Made by a program: the position numbers and the translations under genes. A stretch of 64,000 nucleotides of DNA from Tamilnaduibacter salinus. Lineage in GTDB: Bacteria > Pseudomonadota > Gammaproteobacteria > Pseudomonadales > Oleiphilaceae. Of this stretch, positions 19,001-26,392 are shown piece by piece (within the stretch, counting starts at the first letter, position 1; the number at the start of each line of letters is the position of its first letter). The DNA is taken from contig NZ_QEKQ01000007.1 of the NCBI RefSeq assembly GCF_003096655.1, positions 62,001 to 126,000 of the forward strand, in the 5' to 3' direction. The notes under the pieces are model-generated. The model searched no databases and was not told where the DNA came from. It was given only the letters and a program-made list of their open reading frames with translations.

Positions 19001-19240
19001 ATGACCGAGCCGACGTTTGATATGACGCTGGACGCAACCGGGCTGACCTGCCCGGAGCCCGTCATGATGCTGCATAACCGGATCGCGGAAGTCCCGGTGG
19101 GCGGGGTTCTCCGGGTGATTGCGACGGATCCGTCCACCAGTCGCGACGTGCCACGATTCTGCCAGTTTCTCAATCACGACCTGGTCGGTGAGGATCACTC
19201 GGAGGAGCGGTATGTCTACTTTATACGGCGCGGTCAGTAG
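19001..19240 (+). CDS. tusA: Sulfur carrier protein TusA
   Basis: This 79-residue TusA-family protein carries sulfur as a persulfide on the cysteine of its CPEP motif (GLTCPEPVMML, Cys17). In E. coli it feeds the relay TusA-TusBCD-TusE-MnmA for tRNA 2-thiolation and also molybdenum cofactor synthesis. The mnmA gene lies at the left end of this window, so both ends of that relay are encoded here. The start ATG 19001 has a GAGGGGG ribosome-binding site; the in-frame ATG upstream is less likely. Its stop overlaps the convergent rlmM gene by seven bases. Confidence 0.93.
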   Translation: MTEPTFDMTLDATGLTCPEPVMMLHNRIAEVPVGGVLRVIATDPSTSRDVPRFCQFLNHDLVGEDHSEERYVYFIRRGQ

Positions 19241-20298
19241 GCGACCGCGAGGACGGTGATCTCTTCCCGGTCATGGTAGAGCTGCCGTGCCGAGAGCTGA
19301 ACGCGAAAGTCCTCGGTCGACGCGCGCTCCAGCAGTAGGTCCCGGCAGATCAGCCACTCCTCATAGCGCTGCTTCATGGGGAGCTTCAGGTTGAAAAGGC
19401 TCCATCGGCACAGGCCGGCCGCCAGCCAGTCCCCGACCATGTCCACGGTCCGGCGGGGACGGTCGACGATGTCGCAGACCATCCAGTCAACCGGGTGGGC
19501 CGGACGCCATCGGTAGCCGTCTTCCTGCACATGGGTCACCTGACCGGTTGCCATCAGCGCTTCATCCATCGGGCCGTTATCGACGGCCGTCACCATCATG
19601 CCCCGACGCACAAGCTGCCAGGTCCAGCCGCCGGGCGCTGCGCCCAGATCGACCGCCTGTCGCCCGTCACTCAGCCACTCCCGTTGCTCGTACTCCGAAA
19701 GCAGCACTTTCCACGCCTCTTCCAGCTTCAACGCCGAGCGACTGGGGGCGTCCGCCGGCAGCTTCAGTCGGGGCGCGCCCGAGAGGAATGGTGATCGCTC
19801 AGGTGCCTTGCTGATCCCCATCAACGCCGTTTCAAAATCTGGAAGAAACAGCTCGAGACGGCGCTCTCCCGCCACATCGGCACCACCGAGAAATCCGGTC
19901 TTTCGAAGGGCCTGCGACAATGGTGCCACCCACTTACGGGCAAAGACGCTGAGATCGGTCGATGCGCTTTCAGGCACCCGCACCTCAACCCGCCCGGCCT
20001 GCCAGTTGCCACCGGCAGCCCGCAGGCATTCAAGGACGGCACCCACACGGTCGCTCTCGGGCAGATCCAGCGACAGGGACACCGGAAACCAGTCACGAAC
20101 AAAAACCCGCGTATCCAGCCCGACGGCACTCATGGCGTCCCGGGCAACGGAACCGTCCGCCAGCATGAAACGCACCGTTCCTGAGCCTTTATCAGGCCGG
20201 AAGTACCCCGCCATGCTCTTTTCCGCCAGCGCATCCGTCATTTCCTGCCCGGCTTCCACTTCAAACCCCGGACGGCAGAACAGCAGAAGCTCATCCAT
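19234..20298 (-). CDS. rlmM: 23S rRNA C2498 2'-O-methyltransferase RlmM
   Basis: This 354-residue enzyme methylates the ribose of C2498 in 23S rRNA. It starts MDELLLFCRPGFE, as the family does, with an N-terminal THUMP-like region. The Rossmann-fold methyltransferase domain follows, with SAM site VDLGAAPGGWTWQL, DNGPMDEAL and WMVCDIVDRPRR, and the catalytic lysine in FNLKLPMKQRYEE. ATG 20298 has GGAGG nine bases upstream. The start region overlaps the end of the upstream hydrolase gene by eight bases, so they are co-transcribed. Confidence 0.96.
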   Translation of the reverse strand: MDELLLFCRPGFEVEAGQEMTDALAEKSMAGYFRPDKGSGTVRFMLADGSVARDAMSAVGLDTRVFVRDWFPVSLSLDLPESDRVGAVLECLRAAGGNWQAGRVEVRVPESASTDLSVFARKWVAPLSQALRKTGFLGGADVAGERRLELFLPDFETALMGISKAPERSPFLSGAPRLKLPADAPSRSALKLEEAWKVLLSEYEQREWLSDGRQAVDLGAAPGGWTWQLVRRGMMVTAVDNGPMDEALMATGQVTHVQEDGYRWRPAHPVDWMVCDIVDRPRRTVDMVGDWLAAGLCRWSLFNLKLPMKQRYEEWLICRDLLLERASTEDFRVQLSARQLYHDREEITVLAVAY

Positions 20299-20947
20299 GA
20301 CCGTCAACCTCCAGCCCGGCCCGCCAGCCCGAAAACACTGAGGCCGCTTCCCGGATCAGATCATCCTGGGTCCGGCCACTCTGACGGGTGGGCTTGAAGT
20401 CATGTTCGCCGCTCTCAAGCCAGTGCAGCCGGATGGCGGGCAACAGGGGGGTCAGGTGGTCGGTCACCTCGTCCTGCCGACCGAACGGGTCCCGCGTGCC
20501 CTGCAGGATCAACAACGGCATTCGCAACGCTTTGAAGTGATCAGTGCGCCATCGGTCCGGCTTGCCAGGCGGATGGAACGGATACCCGAAACAGGCACAA
20601 CCGATCACGCCCTGAGCAGCGAGGTCCGCATCGGCCGCCAGCTCACTGGCGATGCGGCCGCCCATCGACTTGCCACCGATGACCACCGGATTCTCCGACG
20701 TCAGTGTGTCAATCTGCTCACGAAACGCTTTTTTGAGCGTGTTGGCGGCCGACGGCGGCCGTTTGCGACCATCTTCCCGGCGTTTCTGCATATAACCGAA
20801 CTCAAAGCGGACGACGCGAACGCCGGTAGCGCCAATCTCCCGTGCCAGAGCCTCCATGAACGGGGAATCCATCGGCGCACCAGCACCGTGGGCAAGCAGT
20901 AGCGTTAACGGGCCCTGACCATCGGTCAGGCGATCATTCGCAGGCAA
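20291..20947 (-). CDS. Alpha/beta-hydrolase of the KANL3/Tex30-like family
   Basis: This 218-residue soluble alpha/beta hydrolase has an oxyanion-loop region LLAHGAGAPMDSPF, a nucleophile elbow GGKSMGGRIAS (Ser in GxSxG), an acid in LQGTRDPFG and a catalytic His in SGEHDFKP. Substrates are unknown. The best start is TTG at 20947, seven bases after AGGAGA. An open frame continues far upstream on this strand, but only as the antisense shadow of ccoN. The gene ends inside the rlmM start, so the two form an operon. Confidence 0.85.
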   Translation of the reverse strand: MPANDRLTDGQGPLTLLLAHGAGAPMDSPFMEALAREIGATGVRVVRFEFGYMQKRREDGRKRPPSAANTLKKAFREQIDTLTSENPVVIGGKSMGGRIASELAADADLAAQGVIGCACFGYPFHPPGKPDRWRTDHFKALRMPLLILQGTRDPFGRQDEVTDHLTPLLPAIRLHWLESGEHDFKPTRQSGRTQDDLIREAASVFSGWRAGLEVDGHG

Positions 20948-21089
20948 AACGTCTCTCCTGTCTGCTATGTTGAAACGGGGTCCCGGGGCCGTCCACCAGC
21001 CGGTGGACATGTCGGCGCCAAGCCTATCACAGGCGCTGCGCAAAACACTGTCAATAGGCCCATGCCGCCGTTCCCGACGGCAAATTACC

Positions 21090-21111
21090 CCATTTGTGTC
21101 ATTGCAAATGG
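21090..21111 (+). promoter_or_regulatory. Degenerate FNR/Anr-like palindrome upstream of ccoN
   Basis: CCATTTG at 21090-21096 and CAAATGG at 21105-21111 form an inverted repeat. Within it, TTG-N8-CAA (21094-21107) has the 14-base geometry of the FNR/Anr box TTGAT-N4-ATCAA, but the inner AT/AT bases are missing. A CATACT at 21125-21130 could be the -10. Confidence 0.35.
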
Positions 21112-21175
21112 AGGGCGGTTTCCCCATACTTTGCGCCCACAAAGACTCTCCACTTGAAACCCACTGGTAAGGCCA

Positions 21176-22606
21176 ATGAGCACAGCAAACTTCGACCTCA
21201 CCTACAACTACAAGGTGGTGCGACAGTTCACCATCATGACAGTTGTCTGGGGCATTCTGGGGATGGCCATGGGGGTGCTGATCGCCTCCCAACTGTACTG
21301 GCCATCCATGAACCTGGATCTGCCCTGGACTCACTTCGGGCGCCTGCGCCCGCTTCACACCAACCTGGTGATTTTCGGTTTCGGCGGTAGCGCCCTCTTT
21401 GCGACGTCCTACTACGTGGTACAGCGCACCTGCCAGGCTCGTTTGCTGTCGGACGGACTTGCGGCCTTCACCTTCTGGGGCTGGAACCTGGTGCTCGTAC
21501 TCGCCTGCATCACCCTTCCCATGGGCTTCACTTCCACCAAGGAGTATGCCGAGCTCGAGTGGCCGATCGACATCCTGATTACTGTGGTCTGGGTCGCCTA
21601 CGCGATGGTGTTCTTCGGGACGATCATGAAGCGCAAGGCCAAGCACATCTACGTGGCCAACTGGTTCTACGGCGCATTCATCATCACCGTGGCCGTGCTC
21701 CACATCGGCAACAACCTTGAGCTGCCGGTATCGGCATTCAAGTCCTACTCCATCTATGCAGGCGTCACCGACGCCATGATGCAATGGTGGTGGGGACATA
21801 ACGCTGTCGGCTTCTTCCTGACTGCCGGCTTCCTCGGCATGATGTACTACTTCGTGCCCAAGCAGGCGGATCGGCCCGTCTACTCCTACCGCCTGTCGAT
21901 CGTTCACTTCTGGGCGCTGCTGGCGACCTATGTATGGGCTGGTGGTCATCACCTGCACTACAGTGCGCTGCCCGACTGGGCGCAGACGGCCGGCATGGTG
22001 ATGTCCCTGATCCTGCTCGCACCGAGCTGGGGCGGCATGATCAACGGCATGATGACCCTCTCCGGTGCCTGGCACAAACTGCGCACGGACCCGATCCTGC
22101 GCTTCCTGGTGGTGTCCCTGTCGTTCTACGGCATGTCCACGTTTGAAGGGCCGATGATGGCCATCAAGACCGTCAATGCCCTCTCCCACAACACCGACTG
22201 GACCATCGGCCACGTGCACTCCGGTGCGCTGGGCTGGGTTGCCATGATTTCCATCGGCGCGACCTATCACCTGGTTCCCAAGCTGTGGGGCGTGTCGAAA
22301 ATGTACAGCGTCAACCTGATCAACATCCACTTCTGGCTGGCCACGATCGGCACCGTACTGTACATCGTCGCGATGTGGGTCAACGGCATCATGCAGGGCC
22401 TGATGTGGCGTGCCGTGAACGCTGACGGCACCCTGACCTACAGCTTTGTGGAAGCTCTGGAAGCCTCCAAACCGGGTTACCTGGTTCGCTTCATCGGCGG
22501 GGCGATTTTCCTGAGCGGCATGCTCGTCATGGCGTATAACGCCTGGATGACCGTCCGCCAGAAAGACGCCGTTGCGTTGGACAATAGCGCGCCGCAGGCC
22601 GCCTGA
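21176..22606 (+). CDS. ccoN: cbb3-type cytochrome c oxidase subunit I CcoN
   Basis: This 476-residue catalytic subunit of the high-affinity cbb3 oxidase reduces oxygen and pumps protons. It has about twelve membrane helices. Histidine-bearing motifs expected for the low-spin heme b, high-spin heme b3 and CuB are present: [40 protein letters not shown] and [14 protein letters not shown] 21176 has an AAGG ribosome-binding site. It heads ccoNOQP. The upstream FNR-like palindrome would fit low-oxygen control, as is usual for these operons. Confidence 0.98.
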   Translation: MSTANFDLTYNYKVVRQFTIMTVVWGILGMAMGVLIASQLYWPSMNLDLPWTHFGRLRPLHTNLVIFGFGGSALFATSYYVVQRTCQARLLSDGLAAFTFWGWNLVLVLACITLPMGFTSTKEYAELEWPIDILITVVWVAYAMVFFGTIMKRKAKHIYVANWFYGAFIITVAVLHIGNNLELPVSAFKSYSIYAGVTDAMMQWWWGHNAVGFFLTAGFLGMMYYFVPKQADRPVYSYRLSIVHFWALLATYVWAGGHHLHYSALPDWAQTAGMVMSLILLAPSWGGMINGMMTLSGAWHKLRTDPILRFLVVSLSFYGMSTFEGPMMAIKTVNALSHNTDWTIGHVHSGALGWVAMISIGATYHLVPKLWGVSKMYSVNLINIHFWLATIGTVLYIVAMWVNGIMQGLMWRAVNADGTLTYSFVEALEASKPGYLVRFIGGAIFLSGMLVMAYNAWMTVRQKDAVALDNSAPQAA

Positions 22607-22623
22607 AGCAGGAGCGAGTGACC

Positions 22624-23232
22624 ATGAAGCACGAAATTGTCGAGAAAAACCTCGGGTTGATGAGCATCCTGATCATTCTGGTCATCAGCACGGCGTTTCT
22701 GGTGGAAATTGTGCCGCTGTTCTTCCTGAAATCCGTCAACGAGCCAGTTGACGGACTGGAGCCGCTGTCGGCGCTGGAGCTGTCAGGACGCGATATCTAT
22801 ATCCGCGAAGGCTGCCACGTCTGTCACACGCAGATGGTGCGGCCATTCCGGGCGGAAACCGAGCGTTATGGCCACTATTCGGTGGCCGGCGAGTTCGTCT
22901 ATGAGCGGCCCTTCCTCTGGGGGTCCAAGCGCACGGGCCCGGATCTGGCACGCGTGGGCGGCCGGTACTCGGACGCCTGGCACCGGGTTCACCTCTACAA
23001 CCCGCGGGATGTTGTGCCTGAGTCCAACATGCCGGCCTTCCCATGGTTGTTTGAGGACAAGCTGGACCCTGAGGCCATCCAGCCGAAGATGGAAGCGATG
23101 CAGACTCTGGGCGTGCCCTATACCGATGAGCAGATTGAGCAAGCCCCGGAGAAAGTCCGTGGCAAATACGAGATCGAGGCCCTGGTGGCCTATCTGCAAC
23201 AACTGGGCACGGTCATTTCGACCAAACGGTGA
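22624..23232 (+). CDS. ccoO: cbb3-type cytochrome c oxidase subunit II CcoO
   Basis: This 202-residue monoheme cytochrome c subunit is anchored by one N-terminal helix (about residues 10-35). The heme attachment site is CHVCH at residues 64-68, followed by the typical TQMVRPF; Met axial-ligand candidates lie near [11 protein letters not shown]. The ATG at 22624 has an AGGAG ribosome-binding site nine bases away; a GTG at 22618 is too close to it. The subunit passes electrons from CcoP to the CcoN active site. Confidence 0.97.
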   Translation: MKHEIVEKNLGLMSILIILVISTAFLVEIVPLFFLKSVNEPVDGLEPLSALELSGRDIYIREGCHVCHTQMVRPFRAETERYGHYSVAGEFVYERPFLWGSKRTGPDLARVGGRYSDAWHRVHLYNPRDVVPESNMPAFPWLFEDKLDPEAIQPKMEAMQTLGVPYTDEQIEQAPEKVRGKYEIEALVAYLQQLGTVISTKR

Positions 23233-23237
23233 TCCCC

Positions 23238-23423
23238 ATGGACTTAAACGATGTGCGCGGTATTCACACGTTGCTCGTGATGGTGGCGTTTCTGGGAATC
23301 GTCTGGTGGGCCTATAGCGCCAAGCGCAGAAAGCCGAATGACGAAGCCGCCAATCTGCCTTTCGAGGACGATGACATCGACCAGCGTACGCGTCGAAAAG
23401 AGAACACGGAGAACGATCAATGA
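23238..23423 (+). CDS. ccoQ: cbb3-type cytochrome oxidase subunit CcoQ
   Basis: This small 61-residue membrane subunit has one hydrophobic helix (about residues 9-26) followed by KRRKPNDEAANLPFEDDD, the usual CcoQ pattern. CcoQ stabilises the assembled oxidase. The ATG at 23238 follows the ccoO stop by five bases with no clear ribosome-binding site, suggesting translational coupling. Its TGA overlaps the ccoP ATG. Confidence 0.93.
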   Translation: MDLNDVRGIHTLLVMVAFLGIVWWAYSAKRRKPNDEAANLPFEDDDIDQRTRRKENTENDQ

Positions 23424-24319
23424 GTACCTTTTGGAGCATCTGGATCAGTGTGATCGTGCTCGGTACGGTCCTCGGCTGCTGGTGGCTGCTCTGGTCCGTC
23501 CGAAGGGGTCAGTCCAGTGACCTTGAAACCGACCAGACCACGGGTCACTCCTACGACGGCATCGAAGAATACGACAACCCGCTGCCGAAGTGGTGGGTGC
23601 ACCTGTTCACGGCGACCATCGTATTTTCCCTGGGCTACCTGGTCCTGTACCCGGGCCTTGGCAGCTTCGAGGGGCTGCTGGGCTGGACCCAGGAAAAGCA
23701 GTGGGAACAGGAAATGCAGAAGGCGGAAGCTCGCTACGGTGAGCTGTATGCCCGCTATGCCGACACGCCCGTCAAGGAGCTCGCGCAGAACGAGGACGCA
23801 TTGCAGATGGGCCAGCGCCTGTTCGCCAACAACTGCGCTGTCTGCCATGGTTCCGCCGCGCGGGGCGCGATTGGCTTTCCCAACCTGACGGACGATGCCT
23901 GGATCTGGGGTGGCTCACCAGAGAACATCAAGACCACCCTTCATAACGGTCGCCAGAATGCCATGCCGGCCAAGGGCACCATGCCGAACATGACCTCGGA
24001 ACAGGTCGATCAGGTGGTAAACTACGTGCTGAGCTTCAGTGATCGGGAACGCAGCGCCGAGGCGGCCGAAGCCGGCGAGAAGGTGTTCCAGCAGGCCTGC
24101 GTGGCCTGCCACGGGCCGAACGGCAAAGGGAACCCGGCACTGGGGGCACCGAATCTGACGGACGACGCCTGGTTGTACGGCAGCACCTACGACTGGATCA
24201 AGGAAACCGTCATGAACGGCCGGCAGAACGAAATGCCGGCACAGGAGGGTCGTCTCAGCGACGACCAGATTCATATCCTGGCCACCTATGTCTGGAGTCT
24301 GTCCAACCGGGGCCAGTAA
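23420..24319 (+). CDS. ccoP: cbb3-type cytochrome c oxidase subunit III CcoP
   Basis: This 299-residue diheme cytochrome c subunit accepts electrons from soluble cytochrome c. It has two N-terminal membrane helices (about 8-27 and 58-80), then a periplasmic part with two CxxCH sites: CAVCH at residues 139-143 and CVACH at 227-231. Each is followed by the repeated NLTDDAW and NGRQN(A/E)MPA axial-ligand segments. ATG 23420 overlaps the ccoQ stop by four bases. Two strong hairpins follow the stop codon. Confidence 0.98.
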   Translation: MSTFWSIWISVIVLGTVLGCWWLLWSVRRGQSSDLETDQTTGHSYDGIEEYDNPLPKWWVHLFTATIVFSLGYLVLYPGLGSFEGLLGWTQEKQWEQEMQKAEARYGELYARYADTPVKELAQNEDALQMGQRLFANNCAVCHGSAARGAIGFPNLTDDAWIWGGSPENIKTTLHNGRQNAMPAKGTMPNMTSEQVDQVVNYVLSFSDRERSAEAAEAGEKVFQQACVACHGPNGKGNPALGAPNLTDDAWLYGSTYDWIKETVMNGRQNEMPAQEGRLSDDQIHILATYVWSLSNRGQ

Positions 24320-24328
24320 TCCAACCGA

Positions 24329-24395
24329 CAGTGGTCGGCCCATGCGGGCCGGCCACTGCCCGGACGAAAGCCGGCGTGGCCGGGACACCGGCCAC
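24329..24395 (+). other. Two strong hairpins between ccoP and ccoG
   Basis: The first hairpin pairs 24329-24341 with 24346-24358 (13 pairs including one G-U, loop ATGC). The second pairs GTGGCCGG at 24376-24383 with CCGGCCAC at 24388-24395 (loop GACA). Neither is followed by a T-run, so mRNA processing or 3'-end protection of ccoNOQP is more likely than full termination. Confidence 0.6.
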
Positions 24396-24419
24396 AGCGG
24401 CGCCTGTTGAGAGGTCACA

Positions 24420-25853
24420 ATGAGCAGTCAGATTCCGGTCAGAGAGATCGATCCGGCGACTGACGACGCCTCCAATAAGAAGAAAAAAGCCGGGAACGTC
24501 GACCACTACGCCAACCGCAAGAAGATCTACACCCGCTCAGTCAAGGGGTTCTTCCAGCGCATCCGCTTCGTCAGCCTCTGGGCGCTGATGGGGATGTACT
24601 TCCTGTTCTGCTGGATTCAGGTCGGCGGCGAGCCGATCATACACTTTGACCTGCCCGCACGTGAATTCCACCTGTTCGGAACCACCTTTTTCCCGAAGGA
24701 TTTCATTCTGCTGTCAGGCATGCTGATCATTGCCGCCTTCGGCCTGTTCTTCATCACGACCCTGTTTGGACGCATCTGGTGTGGCTACACCTGCCCCCAG
24801 ACGGTGTGGACCTTCATCTTCATGTGGGTTGAAGAAAAAATCGAAGGCAGCCGGAACAAACGGATCAAGCTGGATAAGGCGCCGAACAGCGCATCGAAGA
24901 GCGTGAAAAAGGCCTCCAAGCACGCCGTCTGGCTATTGATCGCATTCGCCACGGGCCTGACGTTCGTCGGCTACTTCTACCCGGTGCGGGAGCTGCTGGC
25001 CGATCTGTTCACACTCCAGGCCAACGGCTGGGCCTATTTCTGGGTCGGCTTCTTCACCGTTGCCACCTACACCAATGCCGGATGGCTGCGGGAGCAGGTC
25101 TGCCTCTACATGTGTCCATACGCCCGTTTTCAGTCGGTGATGTACGACGAGGACACCCGGGTCGTCGCGTACGACTATAACCGTGGCGAGCCGCGGGGCG
25201 GTCGCAAGAAATCCGCTGATCCGGCTGAACTGGGTCTGGGAGACTGTATCGACTGCGGCCAGTGCGTCCAGGTGTGCCCGACCGGCATCGATATCCGTGA
25301 CGGTCTCCAGTATGAGTGCATTGGTTGCGCCCTGTGCATTGACGCCTGCGATCAGGTGATGGAGCGAATGAACTACCCGACCGGACTGATCCGGTATGTC
25401 ACCGAGAATGAGCTGGAGGGAAAGCCCTCGAAGTTCCTGCGGCCACGCACATTCGGCTATGGCGCCGCACTGGTGGCCATGATCGCCGCGATCGCCATCA
25501 CGCTGGTCATGCGGGTGCCGGTCGAGCTTGACGTATTGCGGGACCGCGGTCAGCTCTATCAGATGAACGGGCGCGGCATGCTGGAGAACTCCTACACGCT
25601 CAAGGTCCAGAACATGACGGAGGTGCCACAGACATTCCGGATCAGTGTGTCAGGGCCGGAAAGCACCCAGCTGATCACCCGTGACGAAATCCAGCTCGAT
25701 CCGGGCGCCAACCGGACGCTGCCCACGGTCGTGGAGATCAGCCCCGAATCACTGACCCAATCCCGCACAGACATCCGCTTCCGTATCGAGTCACAGGGTC
25801 AACCACCGCTGTCCGCGGAAACGGAAAGTCGGTTCATCGGACCAAGCCGCTAG
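24420..25853 (+). CDS. ccoG: cbb3 oxidase accessory protein CcoG (FixG/RdxA)
   Basis: This 477-residue membrane protein is involved in cbb3 oxidase assembly; CcoG of Rhodobacter acts as a Cu(II) reductase. It has about five hydrophobic helices and two ferredoxin-like 4Fe-4S sites (CIDCGQCVQVCPTG and CIGCALCIDACDQ). The NapH/CcoG-type cysteine segments CGYTCPQTVW and CLYMCPYARFQS and a C-terminal Ig-like periplasmic domain are also present. The start is ATG 24420 after GAGAGG. It is the first of the ccoGHIS genes. Confidence 0.96.
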   Translation: MSSQIPVREIDPATDDASNKKKKAGNVDHYANRKKIYTRSVKGFFQRIRFVSLWALMGMYFLFCWIQVGGEPIIHFDLPAREFHLFGTTFFPKDFILLSGMLIIAAFGLFFITTLFGRIWCGYTCPQTVWTFIFMWVEEKIEGSRNKRIKLDKAPNSASKSVKKASKHAVWLLIAFATGLTFVGYFYPVRELLADLFTLQANGWAYFWVGFFTVATYTNAGWLREQVCLYMCPYARFQSVMYDEDTRVVAYDYNRGEPRGGRKKSADPAELGLGDCIDCGQCVQVCPTGIDIRDGLQYECIGCALCIDACDQVMERMNYPTGLIRYVTENELEGKPSKFLRPRTFGYGAALVAMIAAIAITLVMRVPVELDVLRDRGQLYQMNGRGMLENSYTLKVQNMTEVPQTFRISVSGPESTQLITRDEIQLDPGANRTLPTVVEISPESLTQSRTDIRFRIESQGQPPLSAETESRFIGPSR

Positions 25854-25871
25854 CACGCTCAGGACATCAGC

Positions 25872-26390
25872 ATGAAACAACGTACAGTCGAAGACACACA
25901 GCCCTGGTATCGTCAGTTCTGGCCCTGGTTCATTCTTTCGATTCCGCTCATCACCATCGTCTGGTGCATTTTCATGATCACCATGGCAATCCAGTCCGAA
26001 AATGCCATGGTCAATGACGACTATTACGAGAAGGGGCTGGCCATCAATCAGGAACTGTCCCGGGACCGCCGGGCAGCGGCACTGGGCCTGTCCGCCTCAA
26101 TGCGGGTGGACGGCGAGCTGGTCCGCGTCGATCTATCCGGTGCGGCCAACCGGGAAAGACCCTTCCCGTTCCTGATGCTGAACCTGTTCCATCCCACCCT
26201 TGGCGACCGCGACCAGAGGCTGCGGCTGATTCATCAGGGGGAAGGCCACTACCGGGCAACCCTGCCCGCGGCACTGGAGAACCGCTGGTACCTGGAGGTA
26301 CGGGGGCCCGACAACGACTGGCGCCTGACCGGTGAAGCCTCGTTGCCGCTCAAGGACCCGCTGACTCTGGTTCCGGCAACCCAGGGCTGA
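25872..26390 (+). CDS. ccoH: cbb3 oxidase assembly protein CcoH (FixH)
   Basis: This 172-residue, single-pass membrane protein has an N-terminal helix at about residues 15-38 (PWFILSIPLITIVWCIF). The conserved segment ENAMVNDDYYEKGLAINQ follows, then a periplasmic beta-rich domain. CcoH binds the assembling oxidase and is needed for its stability. It lies 18 bases after ccoG and two bases before the ccoI start. The position and the DDYYEKGLAINQ motif identify it well. Confidence 0.94.
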   Translation: MKQRTVEDTQPWYRQFWPWFILSIPLITIVWCIFMITMAIQSENAMVNDDYYEKGLAINQELSRDRRAAALGLSASMRVDGELVRVDLSGAANRERPFPFLMLNLFHPTLGDRDQRLRLIHQGEGHYRATLPAALENRWYLEVRGPDNDWRLTGEASLPLKDPLTLVPATQG

Positions 26391-26392
26391 CT

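Noticed and set aside
20948-22330. Long open frame on the minus strand joined to the hydrolase gene
   Set aside because: It lies antisense to ccoN, which is unambiguous. The translated sequence is His/Gly/Val-rich shadow protein, and the hydrolase has a good TTG start with a ribosome-binding site at 20947.
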